From Sphingosinicella sp. BN140058 (GTDB taxonomy: Bacteria > Pseudomonadota > Alphaproteobacteria > Sphingomonadales > Sphingomonadaceae), in NCBI RefSeq assembly GCF_004135585.1, contig NZ_CP035501.1, positions 4,597,501 through 4,661,500 of the forward strand: DNA of 64,000 nucleotides, written 5' to 3'. Shown here in pieces: positions 53,974-63,222 of the stretch. Position 1 is the first letter of the stretch; the number at the start of each line of letters is the position of its first letter. The translations under genes were made by a program, and so were the position numbers. The notes under the pieces are model-generated. The model worked only from the letters and a program-made list of their open reading frames with translations, searched no databases and was not told where the DNA came from.

Positions 53974-55539
53974 ATGAAGGGTTCCTACTGGCGGGCCACG
54001 CTCGGCATCGCCTGCGCGCTCTGCTGGGCCGGCCTGGCGTGGGCGCAGGGTTCGCCGGCCGATCTGTATGGCGCCTTGTTCCGCGATGTGCAGAGCGCGC
54101 GCGTGTTCGAGGACGGCAAGACCTTCGTCGATGCCGTGCCGCGGCGCAGTCCGGCCGAGATCATGGCGGATTATGCACGCGAGCGGCCCGCGGGAGCGGC
54201 GGCGCTGCGGGCCTTCGTGCTGACCAACTTCACCGTGCCCGGCGTCAACGATCACCAGCCGCAGGACCTGCGCCGACACATCCGCGCATTGTGGCCGACG
54301 CTGGTTCGGCAGCCGGGCGAGGCACAGCCAGGCGGCTCCGCGCTGGCGATGCCGGCACCCTATGTCGTGCCAGGCGGGCGCTTCCGCGAAATGTATTATT
54401 GGGACAGCTATTTCACCATGCTCGGCCTTGCCGCCGACGGGCAGGGGGCGCTGGTCGAATCCATGCTCGACGATTTCGTCGCGGCGATCGAGCGGCACGG
54501 CCGGATCCCCAACGGCATGCGCACCTATTATCTCAGCCGATCGCAGCCGCCCTTCTTCGCGCTGATGCTGGATCTTTCGGGCAACGCGGATCCACAGGTC
54601 GCGGCGCGGCGGCTGGCGGCGCTCCGCCGCGAGCATCTGTTCTGGATGGCCGGTGCGGCCTGCCTCGATCTCGACGGCGTGTGCCAGCGCGTCGTGCGGA
54701 TGCCCGATGGCAGCCTGCTCAACCGCTATTGGGACGATCGCGACACACCGCGCGACGAATCCTACCGGGAGGATGTCGCCACCGCGGCGGCCGCAGAGGG
54801 GCGCCCTGCCACGACCGTGTACCGGCATCTGCGCGCCGGGGCCGAGAGCGGATGGGATTATTCCTCGCGCTGGCTCGCCGATCCGGCATCGTTGGCGAGC
54901 GTCAGAACCACCGACATCGTGCCGATCGATCTCAACAGCCTGCTGTTGGCGATGGAGGAAAGGATCGCGCGGCGCTGCGACGCGGCGGGGGACCGGGCCT
55001 GCACCGAGGAGTTTAAGCGGCTGGCAGCGCGCCGCAAGGCGGCGATGGACAGGTATCTGTGGGTTGCGGCGGAAGGCCGCTATGCCGATTGGGATCGCGG
55101 GTCGCGGCGGCCGACGACGATCGTCTCCGCTGCGACGCTCTACCCGCTGTTCGTCGGCGCCGCGTCACCGGAGCAATCGCGCGCCGTGGCGGCCACCGTG
55201 AAGCGGGTTCTGCTCGCACCGGGCGGATTGCGGACCACACCCCACCGCACCGGCCAGCAATGGGATACGCCCAACGGGTGGGCGCCGCTGCAATGGGTGG
55301 CGATCGACGGCCTGAGGCGCAACGGCGAGGCGACGCTGGCCCGGGACATCGCCAGGCGGTGGCTGGACACGATTGCCCGTACCTACGGCGAGACCGGCAA
55401 GATGCTCGAGAAATATGATGTCGAGGAGCGCCGCCCGGGCGGCGGCGGCGAATATCCGCTGCAGGACGGCTTCGGCTGGACCAATGGGGTCGCGAGCGCG
55501 CTGCTGGAGCGTTATCCGGATCTGTTGGGAGGGCAGTAA
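53974..55539 (+). CDS. treA: Periplasmic trehalase (GH37)
   Basis: A 521-residue exported enzyme that splits trehalose into two glucose units by inversion. ATG 53974 has GGAGG upstream and starts a signal peptide (LGIACALCWAGLAWA). Both family signatures are present: PGGRFREMYYWDSYF and QWDTPNGWAPLQW; the catalytic Asp is expected in ESGWDYSSRW and the Glu in the C-terminal EKYDVEE region. Also conserved: VPIDLNSLL. Stands alone between a TBDR and a convergent TBDR; may serve osmolyte uptake or a trehalose-containing glycan. Confidence 0.94.
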   Translation: MKGSYWRATLGIACALCWAGLAWAQGSPADLYGALFRDVQSARVFEDGKTFVDAVPRRSPAEIMADYARERPAGAAALRAFVLTNFTVPGVNDHQPQDLRRHIRALWPTLVRQPGEAQPGGSALAMPAPYVVPGGRFREMYYWDSYFTMLGLAADGQGALVESMLDDFVAAIERHGRIPNGMRTYYLSRSQPPFFALMLDLSGNADPQVAARRLAALRREHLFWMAGAACLDLDGVCQRVVRMPDGSLLNRYWDDRDTPRDESYREDVATAAAAEGRPATTVYRHLRAGAESGWDYSSRWLADPASLASVRTTDIVPIDLNSLLLAMEERIARRCDAAGDRACTEEFKRLAARRKAAMDRYLWVAAEGRYADWDRGSRRPTTIVSAATLYPLFVGAASPEQSRAVAATVKRVLLAPGGLRTTPHRTGQQWDTPNGWAPLQWVAIDGLRRNGEATLARDIARRWLDTIARTYGETGKMLEKYDVEERRPGGGGEYPLQDGFGWTNGVASALLERYPDLLGGQ

Positions 55540-55595
55540 AGGGAGGGGTGATCACATCTCTCGAACTTGTCCAAGAAAGGAAGAGCCACCCGCGG

Positions 55596-55619
55596 CCCCT
55601 CCACGAAGTCGTGGAGGGG
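55596..55619. terminator. Bidirectional hairpin between trehalase and the third TBDR
   Basis: CCCCTCCACGA (55596-55606) and TCGTGGAGGGG (55609-55619) are perfect reverse complements. It sits between two convergent genes, as expected for a shared terminator, though T-runs are short. Confidence 0.6.
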
Positions 55620-55641
55620 AGTTTCCGTCACGAACGCCTCC

Positions 55642-58071
55642 TCAGAACTCGTACGCCACGCTGAAACGAAAGGAGCGGCCGAGGATCGGACGGGCGAGGA
55701 TGGGGCCGCTGCCTTGCGAGCCGATCAGCCGCGGATTGCCTTCGGTGAGGCCGATCTCGTTGGTGAGATTGTTGCCGGTCACCTGCAGCCGCAGCCGATC
55801 GTTGAGATCGACGGAGACGCCGGCGTCGAGCTGGTAGAAATGCGGCAGCAATTGCTGGTTCTGCGGATCGGAAAAGCGATCGCCGAGATATTCGAGCGTG
55901 GCGAACAGCGCCGGCTTGATGCTGCCGAGATCCACCTCGTAGGAAGGCGTTACCCGCCAGCGCCAGCGCGGCTGCCGCTGGACGCGGTTGCCGCTGTTGT
56001 CGATCGTGCCGCCGGCCGTGAAGAAATCCTGGTAGGTGGCGTCGAGCCAGGTTCCCGAAGCGCTCAGGGAGAAGCCGGGGAAGGGACGAACCACCCCTTC
56101 GAGCTCGACTCCGTTCGCCTTGGCGCCGCCGATCGACTCCACCAGCTGGTTGCCGATGATCTGGGTGCTGGCGAGCCCGCGGAACTTGTTGTGGAACAGA
56201 GTGGCGTAGAGGTTCAGCCACGGCATGGAGAGCTTGAGCCCGGCCTCGTACGTGTCGACGGTCGCGGTAATGGTGAGATTGTCCCGAAGATTGTCGAACT
56301 GCGGAAAGCTGCGGCCCTTGCTGTACCGGGCGAAGACCCCGATCCGGTCGGTGAAATCGAAGTTCGCGCCCGCGGTCCACGACCAGCGGGACTTGCTGAA
56401 ATCGACGGTGCGGAAGCTGCCGTTCAGCACCGAGGTGCCGTTGTTGAACAGGGTCGCCGGATTGCCGTCGGTGTCCACGTTGGTGGTCAGGTTTTCGATG
56501 CGGCCGTCGACGACGTGGCGCTGCCAGCGGGCACCCGCGTCGATTCGCAGCTGATCGGTAATCTGGAACTCGTCGACCGCGTAGAAGGCGTAGTCGGTGC
56601 CGGTATAATATGCATTCACGGCGAACGTCGCGCCCGAGGTGAATCCGTCACGGGTCGCCAATCGGCCGTCGCCAAGCACCAGGTTCAGCCGGCGCGCATT
56701 CTCCTCCGCCGTCAGCAGCATCTGGTTGCCGAGCGCCCAGCGATCGCGGGTATCGAAATCGGCATAGTAGAAGCCCGCGGTGAGGATGTTGCCGCCGGTC
56801 TTGAGCTCGAGCGCGAGATCGTTGACGAAGGACTGGATCTCCTTGCGCACTTCCCAGGCGCCTGCACGCATCACCTGCTGACCGGCCGGAAGAGTGGAGC
56901 CGCCGCCCGAGGCGAAGCTCAGGCTGCCGACGGTCGCGCCAGGGCCGCCGAGCGTGACGGCCATCGCTGCCGCGCTCGACGGAGGATCGACCGGCACCAG
57001 CCCGACCGTATCCGCGCTTCCGCCGAGCCAGCTCATCCGCTCGCGCAGGCGAAGATTGTCGACCAACTCGTAATCGAAGGTCACGCCGATGTTGCCGACG
57101 TTGGCGCCGCGGCCCTCCGCAAGGTCCAGCGTGCGCCCGACATTGTTGGTTGTGATACGGGTATCCGGTCCGGCGAGCGCACCGGTGCCGGCATCGAATC
57201 CCGGATACTCGCTGATGTCGTCGCCATTCTGGATGATCGGGATCGGCAGCAGCCATTGGCCGTGATCGTTGAGGTAGCGCGCGTAGATCAGCACCGAGCC
57301 GCGGTTGCCGAAATCGTGGCGGAGATTGGCGGTGAGCTGGCCGCCATCCTCGGCACGGAAGCCGGGGTCGCGAAGGCCGTGGCCGCGCGCATAGAAGCCG
57401 CCGACCATGAAATAGGTGTCGTCGTTGATCGGCCCGGAAATGAAGGCGTCGCCGCGCAGCTCGTCATAATCGGTGTAGGAGATCTTGCCGAGGCCGTGAA
57501 GCGTGTCGCTGCCCTCGCGCTGGACGACATTGACGGTCAGGCCGGGCTGCCCGCTCGAAAAGAGCGAGCCCGTGCCGCCCCGCACAGCCTCCACCCGCTG
57601 CACCGTCTCGTCGAGCCGAACCAGCTGCGAGTTTTCGAGAAAGGACAGGGTCGGAGGCGGGAAGATCGGTACGCCGTTGAGCTGGAAGGTCACGAATTGC
57701 GCATCGCCGCCGGAAGGATAGCCGCGAACGAAGATGTTGGCGCCGTTCTGGCCGCCGGAGCTTTCCGCGCTCACGCCAGGAACCGTTCGCAGCAGATCGG
57801 CGGTGCTGTTAGGCGCAGCCTGTTCGATCGCCGCATTGCTCAACGTGGTCACCGCGAAGGCGGCGTCCTGACGGCGGGTGCCAGCGCCGGCGGTGCCGAC
57901 GATGACGATCTCGTCCTGATCCGCGGACGTGTCGGCGATGCCAGCGGTGTCGGCCCCTTCCGTTTGTGGCGACTCCGGCACCGCCGCCTGCTGCGCGGCG
58001 GCCGGTGCGGTGGCGGCGAGTGGGGCGATGCCGTAGAGCAACGCCGACGTAAAGGAACGAGTGGTACGCAT
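55642..58071 (-). CDS. TonB-dependent receptor, third copy
   Basis: An 809-residue outer-membrane receptor with signal peptide ALLYGIAPLAATAPAAAQ and a TonB-box-like EIVIVGTAGAG. The plug shows NSTADLLRTVPGVSAESSGG, IFVRGYPSGGD, LNGVPIF and VRGGTGSLFSSGQPGLTVN; the barrel ends FRFSVAYEF. The plug loops with 'GYPSGGDAQFVTFQLNGVPI' are typical of receptors in Sphingomonas and Caulobacter of unknown ligand. It is transcribed against the trehalase. The 185 bases upstream hold the palindrome TTGGCGCCAA (58189-58198). Confidence 0.93.
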   Translation of the reverse strand: MRTTRSFTSALLYGIAPLAATAPAAAQQAAVPESPQTEGADTAGIADTSADQDEIVIVGTAGAGTRRQDAAFAVTTLSNAAIEQAAPNSTADLLRTVPGVSAESSGGQNGANIFVRGYPSGGDAQFVTFQLNGVPIFPPPTLSFLENSQLVRLDETVQRVEAVRGGTGSLFSSGQPGLTVNVVQREGSDTLHGLGKISYTDYDELRGDAFISGPINDDTYFMVGGFYARGHGLRDPGFRAEDGGQLTANLRHDFGNRGSVLIYARYLNDHGQWLLPIPIIQNGDDISEYPGFDAGTGALAGPDTRITTNNVGRTLDLAEGRGANVGNIGVTFDYELVDNLRLRERMSWLGGSADTVGLVPVDPPSSAAAMAVTLGGPGATVGSLSFASGGGSTLPAGQQVMRAGAWEVRKEIQSFVNDLALELKTGGNILTAGFYYADFDTRDRWALGNQMLLTAEENARRLNLVLGDGRLATRDGFTSGATFAVNAYYTGTDYAFYAVDEFQITDQLRIDAGARWQRHVVDGRIENLTTNVDTDGNPATLFNNGTSVLNGSFRTVDFSKSRWSWTAGANFDFTDRIGVFARYSKGRSFPQFDNLRDNLTITATVDTYEAGLKLSMPWLNLYATLFHNKFRGLASTQIIGNQLVESIGGAKANGVELEGVVRPFPGFSLSASGTWLDATYQDFFTAGGTIDNSGNRVQRQPRWRWRVTPSYEVDLGSIKPALFATLEYLGDRFSDPQNQQLLPHFYQLDAGVSVDLNDRLRLQVTGNNLTNEIGLTEGNPRLIGSQGSGPILARPILGRSFRFSVAYEF

Positions 58072-58256
58072 GCGTCTCCCCTTTTGTTTTCGTCAATCCG
58101 GCGTGACCCCTCTCGGTCTGCCGGATCGCTGCGGTGCCTTGGGCCCGCGGCCCCTCTGTATCACGTCCGCAGGCGGAGCTCAGGCCTATTGGCGCCAAAA
58201 CGGGCCGAACCGGCGCCGAAACGAAATCGCCGTAAGCGCGCCTGCGGCGGTCGGTT

Positions 58257-58730
58257 TCAGCTATAGGCGATCATCCGGCCGGCGCTGCCAACGGCAAGCC
58301 AGAGAAGCAACGACGCCGTGGCCAGCAGGCGCATCGGCCAGGACGGCGCCGCGGCCAGATCCCGCCAGCTCCAGCGGAACAGCACAGCATTGGCGAGTGC
58401 GGTCGCGATCAGCAGCAGCTTCAGTCGAAACATGAAGGAGGTTGCGAGCGCCCTTCCGTCCGCGGCGAACAAGATGGTGCCGCTCGCCGCCAGCAATAGC
58501 AGGCCGGCAATCGCCACCGGAGTCAGCGCGCGGGCCAGGGCAGGCAGCGGAAGTGTGCGCCAGAGACCGATGATCCTCAGATCCAGGATGCCGATGCCAC
58601 CAACCAGCATGCTTAGGCCGAGCAGATGAACGATGTTGGCGAGCGGGTAGACCGCTGGCGAGGAACGCGCCCAGGGTCCGAAGCCGCTCGCTTCGGCAAA
58701 GGCGGCGAGAGCGCCCAGTGCCCCGTTCAC
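58257..58730 (-). CDS. Integral membrane protein, DUF6644/DUF2214-like
   Basis: A 157-residue protein with four to five hydrophobic segments. The second segment carries ANIVHLLGLSMLVGGIGILD, a pattern with conserved His and Asp found in small haem-binding-like membrane proteins of the DUF2214/DUF6644 type. GTG start. The upstream gene (DUF6152) ends three bases before, so they form a unit. Function unknown; a pairing of a membrane protein and a periplasmic OB-like protein suggests an electron-transfer or metal-linked role (inference). Confidence 0.78.
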   Translation of the reverse strand: MNGALGALAAFAEASGFGPWARSSPAVYPLANIVHLLGLSMLVGGIGILDLRIIGLWRTLPLPALARALTPVAIAGLLLLAASGTILFAADGRALATSFMFRLKLLLIATALANAVLFRWSWRDLAAAPSWPMRLLATASLLLWLAVGSAGRMIAYS

Positions 58731-58733
58731 GCC

Positions 58734-59084
58734 TCAGCGCAGCTCGACCATCCGGTCCCCGACCCGGATCCGTTCGAGCCGGAGCTCGCGGATACCGTCG
58801 CGGCGGGCATAGCCGGTGATCGTCACCTTCTTTCCACCGGAGAGCATCGCATTGCTGAGACCGCGCGACTCCATCCGGGCGACTGGCGCGAGCACGACGT
58901 CCCAATCCTGTCCCTGCCAGCGCATCCGGGCGGTGCCGTGGGGATTGCTCCAGGAGACGTCCTTGAGGGATCCGGTGAGGGTAATCGGCTTGGTCTCGTC
59001 GTAGGAACTCCAGCCATGATGGGCAGAGGCAACGACCGCAGTCACGGACAGCAGGGTTGCGACGGCAAATGCGATGGGCTTCAT
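58734..59084 (-). CDS. DUF6152-type periplasmic protein
   Basis: A 116-residue protein with a signal peptide (IAFAVATLLSVTAVVASA) directly followed by HHGWSSYDETKPI, the family signature. The rest forms a small beta-barrel: TLTGSLKDVSWSNPHG, DVVLAPVARMESRGL, GKKVTITGYARRDG. The N-terminal His-His after cleavage might bind metal (inference). Shares an operon with the membrane protein downstream. Confidence 0.85.
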   Translation of the reverse strand: MKPIAFAVATLLSVTAVVASAHHGWSSYDETKPITLTGSLKDVSWSNPHGTARMRWQGQDWDVVLAPVARMESRGLSNAMLSGGKKVTITGYARRDGIRELRLERIRVGDRMVELR

Positions 59085-59160
59085 CCTGACCTCCAGCAGC
59101 AAGTCACAGGCGGTTCGCCCCGAACGTTTAGCCGATCTCGTCGGGCGAGTCTCGATCCAG

Positions 59161-60075
59161 TCAGGCCGGCGTTCCACCGAGCGTTCGGCGCAGGAACGTC
59201 CGGGAGCGGGCCAGCAGACCCGGGGAGGCCGCCGGTGCGGGCCGCCCCGTCGCTTCGTCCACCAGCGTCTCGAGCGCGCCCCAGCCGAGCGGCAGGTTGC
59301 GATGCTCGATGTGGCCGAGGCTCGGCGGGTGGACACCGGGGTGGAATGCGAGAAGCCGGCTGAGATCGAGAATCTCGAAGCTGGTCGGCGGGGCGTCCCC
59401 GCGTGGCATGTAGATGACGTGCGGTGCCTGTTCGGGGAGAGCGATCGCGTGAATGGCCGGGCGCGGCCGGTCGCTGTGGTTGGGCAGCGACCAGTGAATC
59501 ATGCCGGTCTGGAACAGCAGCGCCTCGCCGGCGCGAACCGGTACCGGGCGCGACCTCGGCTTGATGCGATCAGGATAGGCTTCGAAATAGGGCGACACGC
59601 CCGGCCCGATGATCTGTCCCTCGACCTTGTGACTCCCCGGCAGCATGCAGAGGGCGCCATTCTCCTCGTCGGCATCATCGAGGGCGCACCAGATGGTAAA
59701 GGTTACCGCGTCCGGATCGTTGGTCGCACGGTAATCGCAATGGACACCCATCTCGCCGCCGCCGGGAGGCTTGACGAAGGCGCCTCCGGCGGAGACCCGA
59801 TAGCCGGAGACGATCCGCGGTAGCGCCGGCGCCAGAGCGGCACGGACCAGCGCCGCAACGTCTTCCTGATAGGCGCCGTTGTCGTTGTAGTAGCTGATAT
59901 GGCCTTGCCGAAGATCATCTTCGGACCGGCCGGACATTTCGTGGCTCTGCATCGCGGCGGCGAGTGCGCCCCGCGTCTCGGCGACTTCTCGAGGCGTCAG
60001 CAGCGGCGCCACGACGTAGCCCAGCCGGTAGAAATCCGACCCCATTTCGGCAGTGGCGAATTGCGGCTGGAGCAT
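59161..60075 (-). CDS. Phytanoyl-CoA dioxygenase (PhyH) family protein
   Basis: A 304-residue member of the Fe(II)/2-oxoglutarate oxygenases. The iron triad is HCD (in MGVHCDYRA) and the distal His in MIHWSLPNHSD; the Arg that holds 2-oxoglutarate lies in DRPRPAIHAIA. Typical PhyH parts are ALDDADEENGALCMLPGSHK (20 residues) and RAGEALLFQTGMIH. The substrate is unknown; bacterial members often modify small metabolites. Upstream in-frame residues before ATG 60075 are unconserved. Confidence 0.87.
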   Translation of the reverse strand: MLQPQFATAEMGSDFYRLGYVVAPLLTPREVAETRGALAAAMQSHEMSGRSEDDLRQGHISYYNDNGAYQEDVAALVRAALAPALPRIVSGYRVSAGGAFVKPPGGGEMGVHCDYRATNDPDAVTFTIWCALDDADEENGALCMLPGSHKVEGQIIGPGVSPYFEAYPDRIKPRSRPVPVRAGEALLFQTGMIHWSLPNHSDRPRPAIHAIALPEQAPHVIYMPRGDAPPTSFEILDLSRLLAFHPGVHPPSLGHIEHRNLPLGWGALETLVDEATGRPAPAASPGLLARSRTFLRRTLGGTPA

Positions 60076-60142
60076 GGCGGATCCCCCAATCTCCAGATGC
60101 TTAGTCTCGCGGCGGACGCGGCGCAACGACCGTGACGCGCCG

Positions 60143-60526
60143 TCACACCGCCAGGATTGCCGCTCCGAGCGCGCGCCGGACCTCGGCGAGGAACAACTCA
60201 GTCGAGAATGGCTTTTCGAGAACCGCGGATGCGCCGAGCCCGATTGCCTCACCCTCGATCTCGCCAGCGCGGGCGCCGGTCATCATCAGGACCGGCCATG
60301 TCACTCCGCGTCGCCGAAGTTCGCGAAGCGCGGAGAGGCCGTCCGTACCCGGAAGATTGAGATCGATGACCAGGCAGCCCGGCGCGACTTGGCCGATCTG
60401 CGACAACAGATCGTCGGCGGTTTCGAAGAGAATGGGTGCAAAACCGGTGAGCTCAAGCATGATCATCATCGATTTCGCGACGGAGGAATCATCTTCGACG
60501 ATGTAAACGGCAGGTGCTTCGCTCAA
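60143..60526 (-). CDS. Receiver-only response regulator
   Basis: A 127-residue CheY-like protein with acidic pocket VEDDSS, phospho-acceptor Asp in LVIDLNLPGTDG, Thr in LMMTGARAG and Lys in VLEKPFS. No output domain. No kinase gene is adjacent in the window, so it is an orphan relay protein. Upstream of and in the same direction as the PhyH gene (67-base gap). Confidence 0.88.
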   Translation of the reverse strand: MSEAPAVYIVEDDSSVAKSMMIMLELTGFAPILFETADDLLSQIGQVAPGCLVIDLNLPGTDGLSALRELRRRGVTWPVLMMTGARAGEIEGEAIGLGASAVLEKPFSTELFLAEVRRALGAAILAV

Positions 60527-60818
60527 CAGGCATACTCGCGCGGCAATGATCCCGCCGAGGGCGAGGTGCGATCGGCCGGCGTGAGCACGCGGTGCCTGCG
60601 GCGGGCCAAGGCTTTTAGATGTAAGGCGATAGGGCTATCTTCACAGTAGTCGAAAGGCGGTATTTGCGGTTGCTTGTGAACAATAAGCAATTTTGGGGCA
60701 AGCGGATCCGTCCGTTCCGATGCCCCGATCGGGGACAAGGTCGGCCGCGCGGGCGCAGGACGATCGTATCCGGAAGGCGTGGATTGCCCGGGATCGCAGC
60801 GCATGTTCGATCGCCCTC
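60527..60818. other. Intergenic region without a recognised gene
   Basis: A 292-base stretch upstream of the receiver-only gene and downstream of the NarL-type gene. It includes an AT-richer part (60650-60700) that may hold the receiver gene's promoter. Open frames here have no family features. Confidence 0.4.
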
Positions 60819-61451
60819 CTAGATGCGGAGGAAGCCGCGGCGTGCCGCGGTCACCACCGCGTGAGTGCGATCGGCGACGTCCAGCTTGGCGAAGATCGTC
60901 TTCAAATGCGCCTTGATCGTGTCGATCGACAGCGCAAGTTGCCAGGCGATCTGCTTGTTGGCCTGGCCCTCCGCCACCAGGCTGAGGATCCGGATCTCGC
61001 GCTCGCTCAGCCGTTCCTCCTCGGCCGCACCGGCACGTTGAAGCGCGATTTCGGCAACGATCGCGCGGCGGCCGCCATGGACCGCGCGGATCGTCGCCGG
61101 AAGATCCTTGCGGAGCCGGTCCTTCAGCACGGTGCCGGCCGCGCCGGCGGCACGTGCCTGCAGCGCCAGCGGGTCGCCCGGAGCGGCGAGCAGGACGATC
61201 TGTACCGACGGAGCGTCGGCGCGGAGCTGCCTGATCGACTCGAGCACTCCGGCACGCGGATCCAGCAAGGCAATGTCGGGCCGGTGGCGGGCGACCTTGG
61301 TGATTGCGTCATCGCCATCGGCAGCCTCACCGATCACCACCATGTCGTCGTGGCGCGCCAGCGCTGCGACGATGTCCCCGCGCACCGCCGCGTCGTCGTC
61401 GACGACCAGCACCCGGATCGGTGCCGGCGTCACTCTACAAGCCTCAGTCAC
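60819..61451 (-). CDS. NarL-family response regulator
   Basis: A 210-residue regulator: receiver with acidic pocket VVDDDA, phospho-acceptor Asp in IALLDPRAG, Lys in VLKDRL, and a LuxR-type helix-turn-helix ([20 protein letters not shown] followed by [13 protein letters not shown]). Receiver loop is short and the usual Pro-Asp after the phospho-site is changed to Pro-Arg-Ala, a mild divergence. GTG 61451 is used because GGGAG lies seven bases upstream. Divergent from the hydrolase gene at 61712. Confidence 0.9.
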   Translation of the reverse strand: MTEACRVTPAPIRVLVVDDDAAVRGDIVAALARHDDMVVIGEAADGDDAITKVARHRPDIALLDPRAGVLESIRQLRADAPSVQIVLLAAPGDPLALQARAAGAAGTVLKDRLRKDLPATIRAVHGGRRAIVAEIALQRAGAAEEERLSEREIRILSLVAEGQANKQIAWQLALSIDTIKAHLKTIFAKLDVADRTHAVVTAARRGFLRI

Positions 61452-61711
61452 ATTCGGCTCCCAAGCCAATTCGTGCCCAAGGCATCCTCTCCGAAGCGAC
61501 CATAAGCACCGGGCTCGTGTCCGATCAACGTTTTCGTTCCGTCCCTGTAACCGGTTTCGGACTGCTTGTCTCAAGCGCTGCACCATGGCGGGACGAATGC
61601 TGCCGCAGCCGCGACCACCCGAACGGGTATTGTCACGGACGCGGCGGGGGATATCGGCGCGGCAAGGCGCGCGAGACGGTTCGCGAGTCTGAGCGATCAG
61701 TGGAGACCAAC

Positions 61712-62542
61712 ATGCCTTTCATCACCACGCAGGACGGGACCGAAATCTTCTACAAGGACTGGGGCCCGAAGGACGCGCAGCCGATCGTCTTCCATCACGG
61801 CTGGCCGCTCAGCGCCGACGATTGGGACAATCAATTGCTGTTCTTCCTCGGCGAGGGCTTCCGAGTGATCGCGCACGATCGCCGTGGTCACGGCCGCTCG
61901 ACGGAAACCGAGACCGGCAACGAGATGGACACTTATGCTGCCGACGTCGCCGCCCTGACGGCGGCGCTGGATCTGCGGGATGCCGTTCATATCGGCCATT
62001 CGACCGGCGGCGGCGAAGTTGCACGCTACGTGGCGCAGCACGGCGAGGGCCGGGTTGCGAAGGCGGTGCTGATCAGCGCCGTGCCGCCGATCATGGCCAA
62101 GACCGATGCCAATCCCGAAGGATTGCCGATCGAAGTGTTCGACGGCTTCCGCACTGCGGTCGCAACCAACCGGGCGCAATTCTACCGCGAGGTCGCCAGC
62201 GGTCCGTTCTACGGCTTCAACCGTCCCGGCGCGACGGCCGTCCAGGGCGTCGTCGACAATTGGTGGCGGCAGGGCATGATGGGCGGCCTCAAGGCCCATT
62301 ATGACTGCATCAAAGCCTTCTCCGAGACCGATTTCACCGACGACCTCAAGGCGATCGATGTGCCGGTGCTGATCCTCCATGGCGAGGATGACCAGATCGT
62401 CCCGATCGCGGATTCCGCGCACAAGGCGATCAAGCTGGTCAAGAACGGCACGCTGAAGACCTATCCGGGGCTGTCGCACGGCATGTTCGTGATCAATGCC
62501 GACATCATCAACGCCGATCTGCTCGCCTTCATCCGCGGCTGA
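61712..62542 (+). CDS. Alpha/beta hydrolase, cofactor-free haloperoxidase/esterase type
   Basis: A 276-residue enzyme with oxyanion strand [16 protein letters not shown], nucleophile elbow GHSTGGG, Asp in [10 protein letters not shown] and His in PGLSHGMF. It is a clear paralogue of the protein at 10342-11211 (shared EIFYKDWG, WPLSADx[22 protein letters not shown]). The start ATG follows TGGAGA. Located near regulators, like its paralogue. Natural substrate unknown. Confidence 0.93.
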   Translation: MPFITTQDGTEIFYKDWGPKDAQPIVFHHGWPLSADDWDNQLLFFLGEGFRVIAHDRRGHGRSTETETGNEMDTYAADVAALTAALDLRDAVHIGHSTGGGEVARYVAQHGEGRVAKAVLISAVPPIMAKTDANPEGLPIEVFDGFRTAVATNRAQFYREVASGPFYGFNRPGATAVQGVVDNWWRQGMMGGLKAHYDCIKAFSETDFTDDLKAIDVPVLILHGEDDQIVPIADSAHKAIKLVKNGTLKTYPGLSHGMFVINADIINADLLAFIRG

Positions 62543-62729
62543 TCCCGAACTGCCATGGAGCGCGGCCGATGCCGCGCTCCATGAACAGCGTGCGGGCGAA
62601 CGATCCTGAGACTTCGAGAAAGTCGAACGGATCGTGCGATCTTATTCCACTCCTCCGGAGAGCTGCCACGGCTAAATTCCCTTCGAGCGCCGACGCAGCG
62701 CGCGCAGCGTTTTCGACAGGAGAACGTCC

Positions 62730-63170
62730 ATGCTCACCACCGCCACTCTCCATCCCACCGCCGCCTCGAGCGTTGCACCCGCCGGCACCATCGCCGGTGC
62801 GATTCTGCCGCTTGCAGGCCGGATCGGGCTCGCCGCGATCTTCGTGCTCAGCGGCATCTCCAAGCTCACCGCGCCAGATCCCACGATCGGCTATATCGCG
62901 TCGGCCGGACTGCCCTTTCCGACGCTCGCACTGGCCGGCGCCGTTTTCGTCGAGCTCGTCGGCGGTCTGTTGCTCATCGCCGGCTACCGCACCCGCCTGG
63001 TCGCGGCCGCCTTGGCGGGCTTTTCGCTGGTGACGGCGCTGGCGTTCCACGCCGACTTCGCCGACCAGAACCAGTTCATCCACTTCTTCAAGAACGTCGC
63101 CATGGCCGGCGGCCTGCTGCAAGTGGCCGCGTTCGGGGCCGGGCGCTTCAGCCTCGACGCGCGGCGCTGA
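62730..63170 (+). CDS. DoxX family membrane protein
   Basis: A 146-residue protein with four membrane segments. Family marks: GRIGLAAIFVLSGISKLTAP, FVELVGGLLLIAGYRTR and DQNQFIHFFKNVAMAGGLLQ. DoxX-type proteins are linked to redox balance and thiol or sulfur stress, sometimes with oxidoreductases. GGAGAA precedes the ATG. Confidence 0.9.
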   Translation: MLTTATLHPTAASSVAPAGTIAGAILPLAGRIGLAAIFVLSGISKLTAPDPTIGYIASAGLPFPTLALAGAVFVELVGGLLLIAGYRTRLVAAALAGFSLVTALAFHADFADQNQFIHFFKNVAMAGGLLQVAAFGAGRFSLDARR

Positions 63171-63188
63171 CAAACGCGCAAGAGCGGG

Positions 63189-63214
63189 CGAGCCGGAGCC
63201 GCAGCTCCGGCTCG
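63189..63214. terminator. Hairpin between doxX-type gene and lysR-type gene
   Basis: CGAGCCGGAGC (63189-63199) pairs perfectly with GCTCCGGCTCG (63204-63214) around CGCA, followed by TTTGCGTTT. Convergent genes on both sides, so it probably terminates both transcripts. Confidence 0.85.
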
Positions 63215-63222
63215 TTTGCGTT

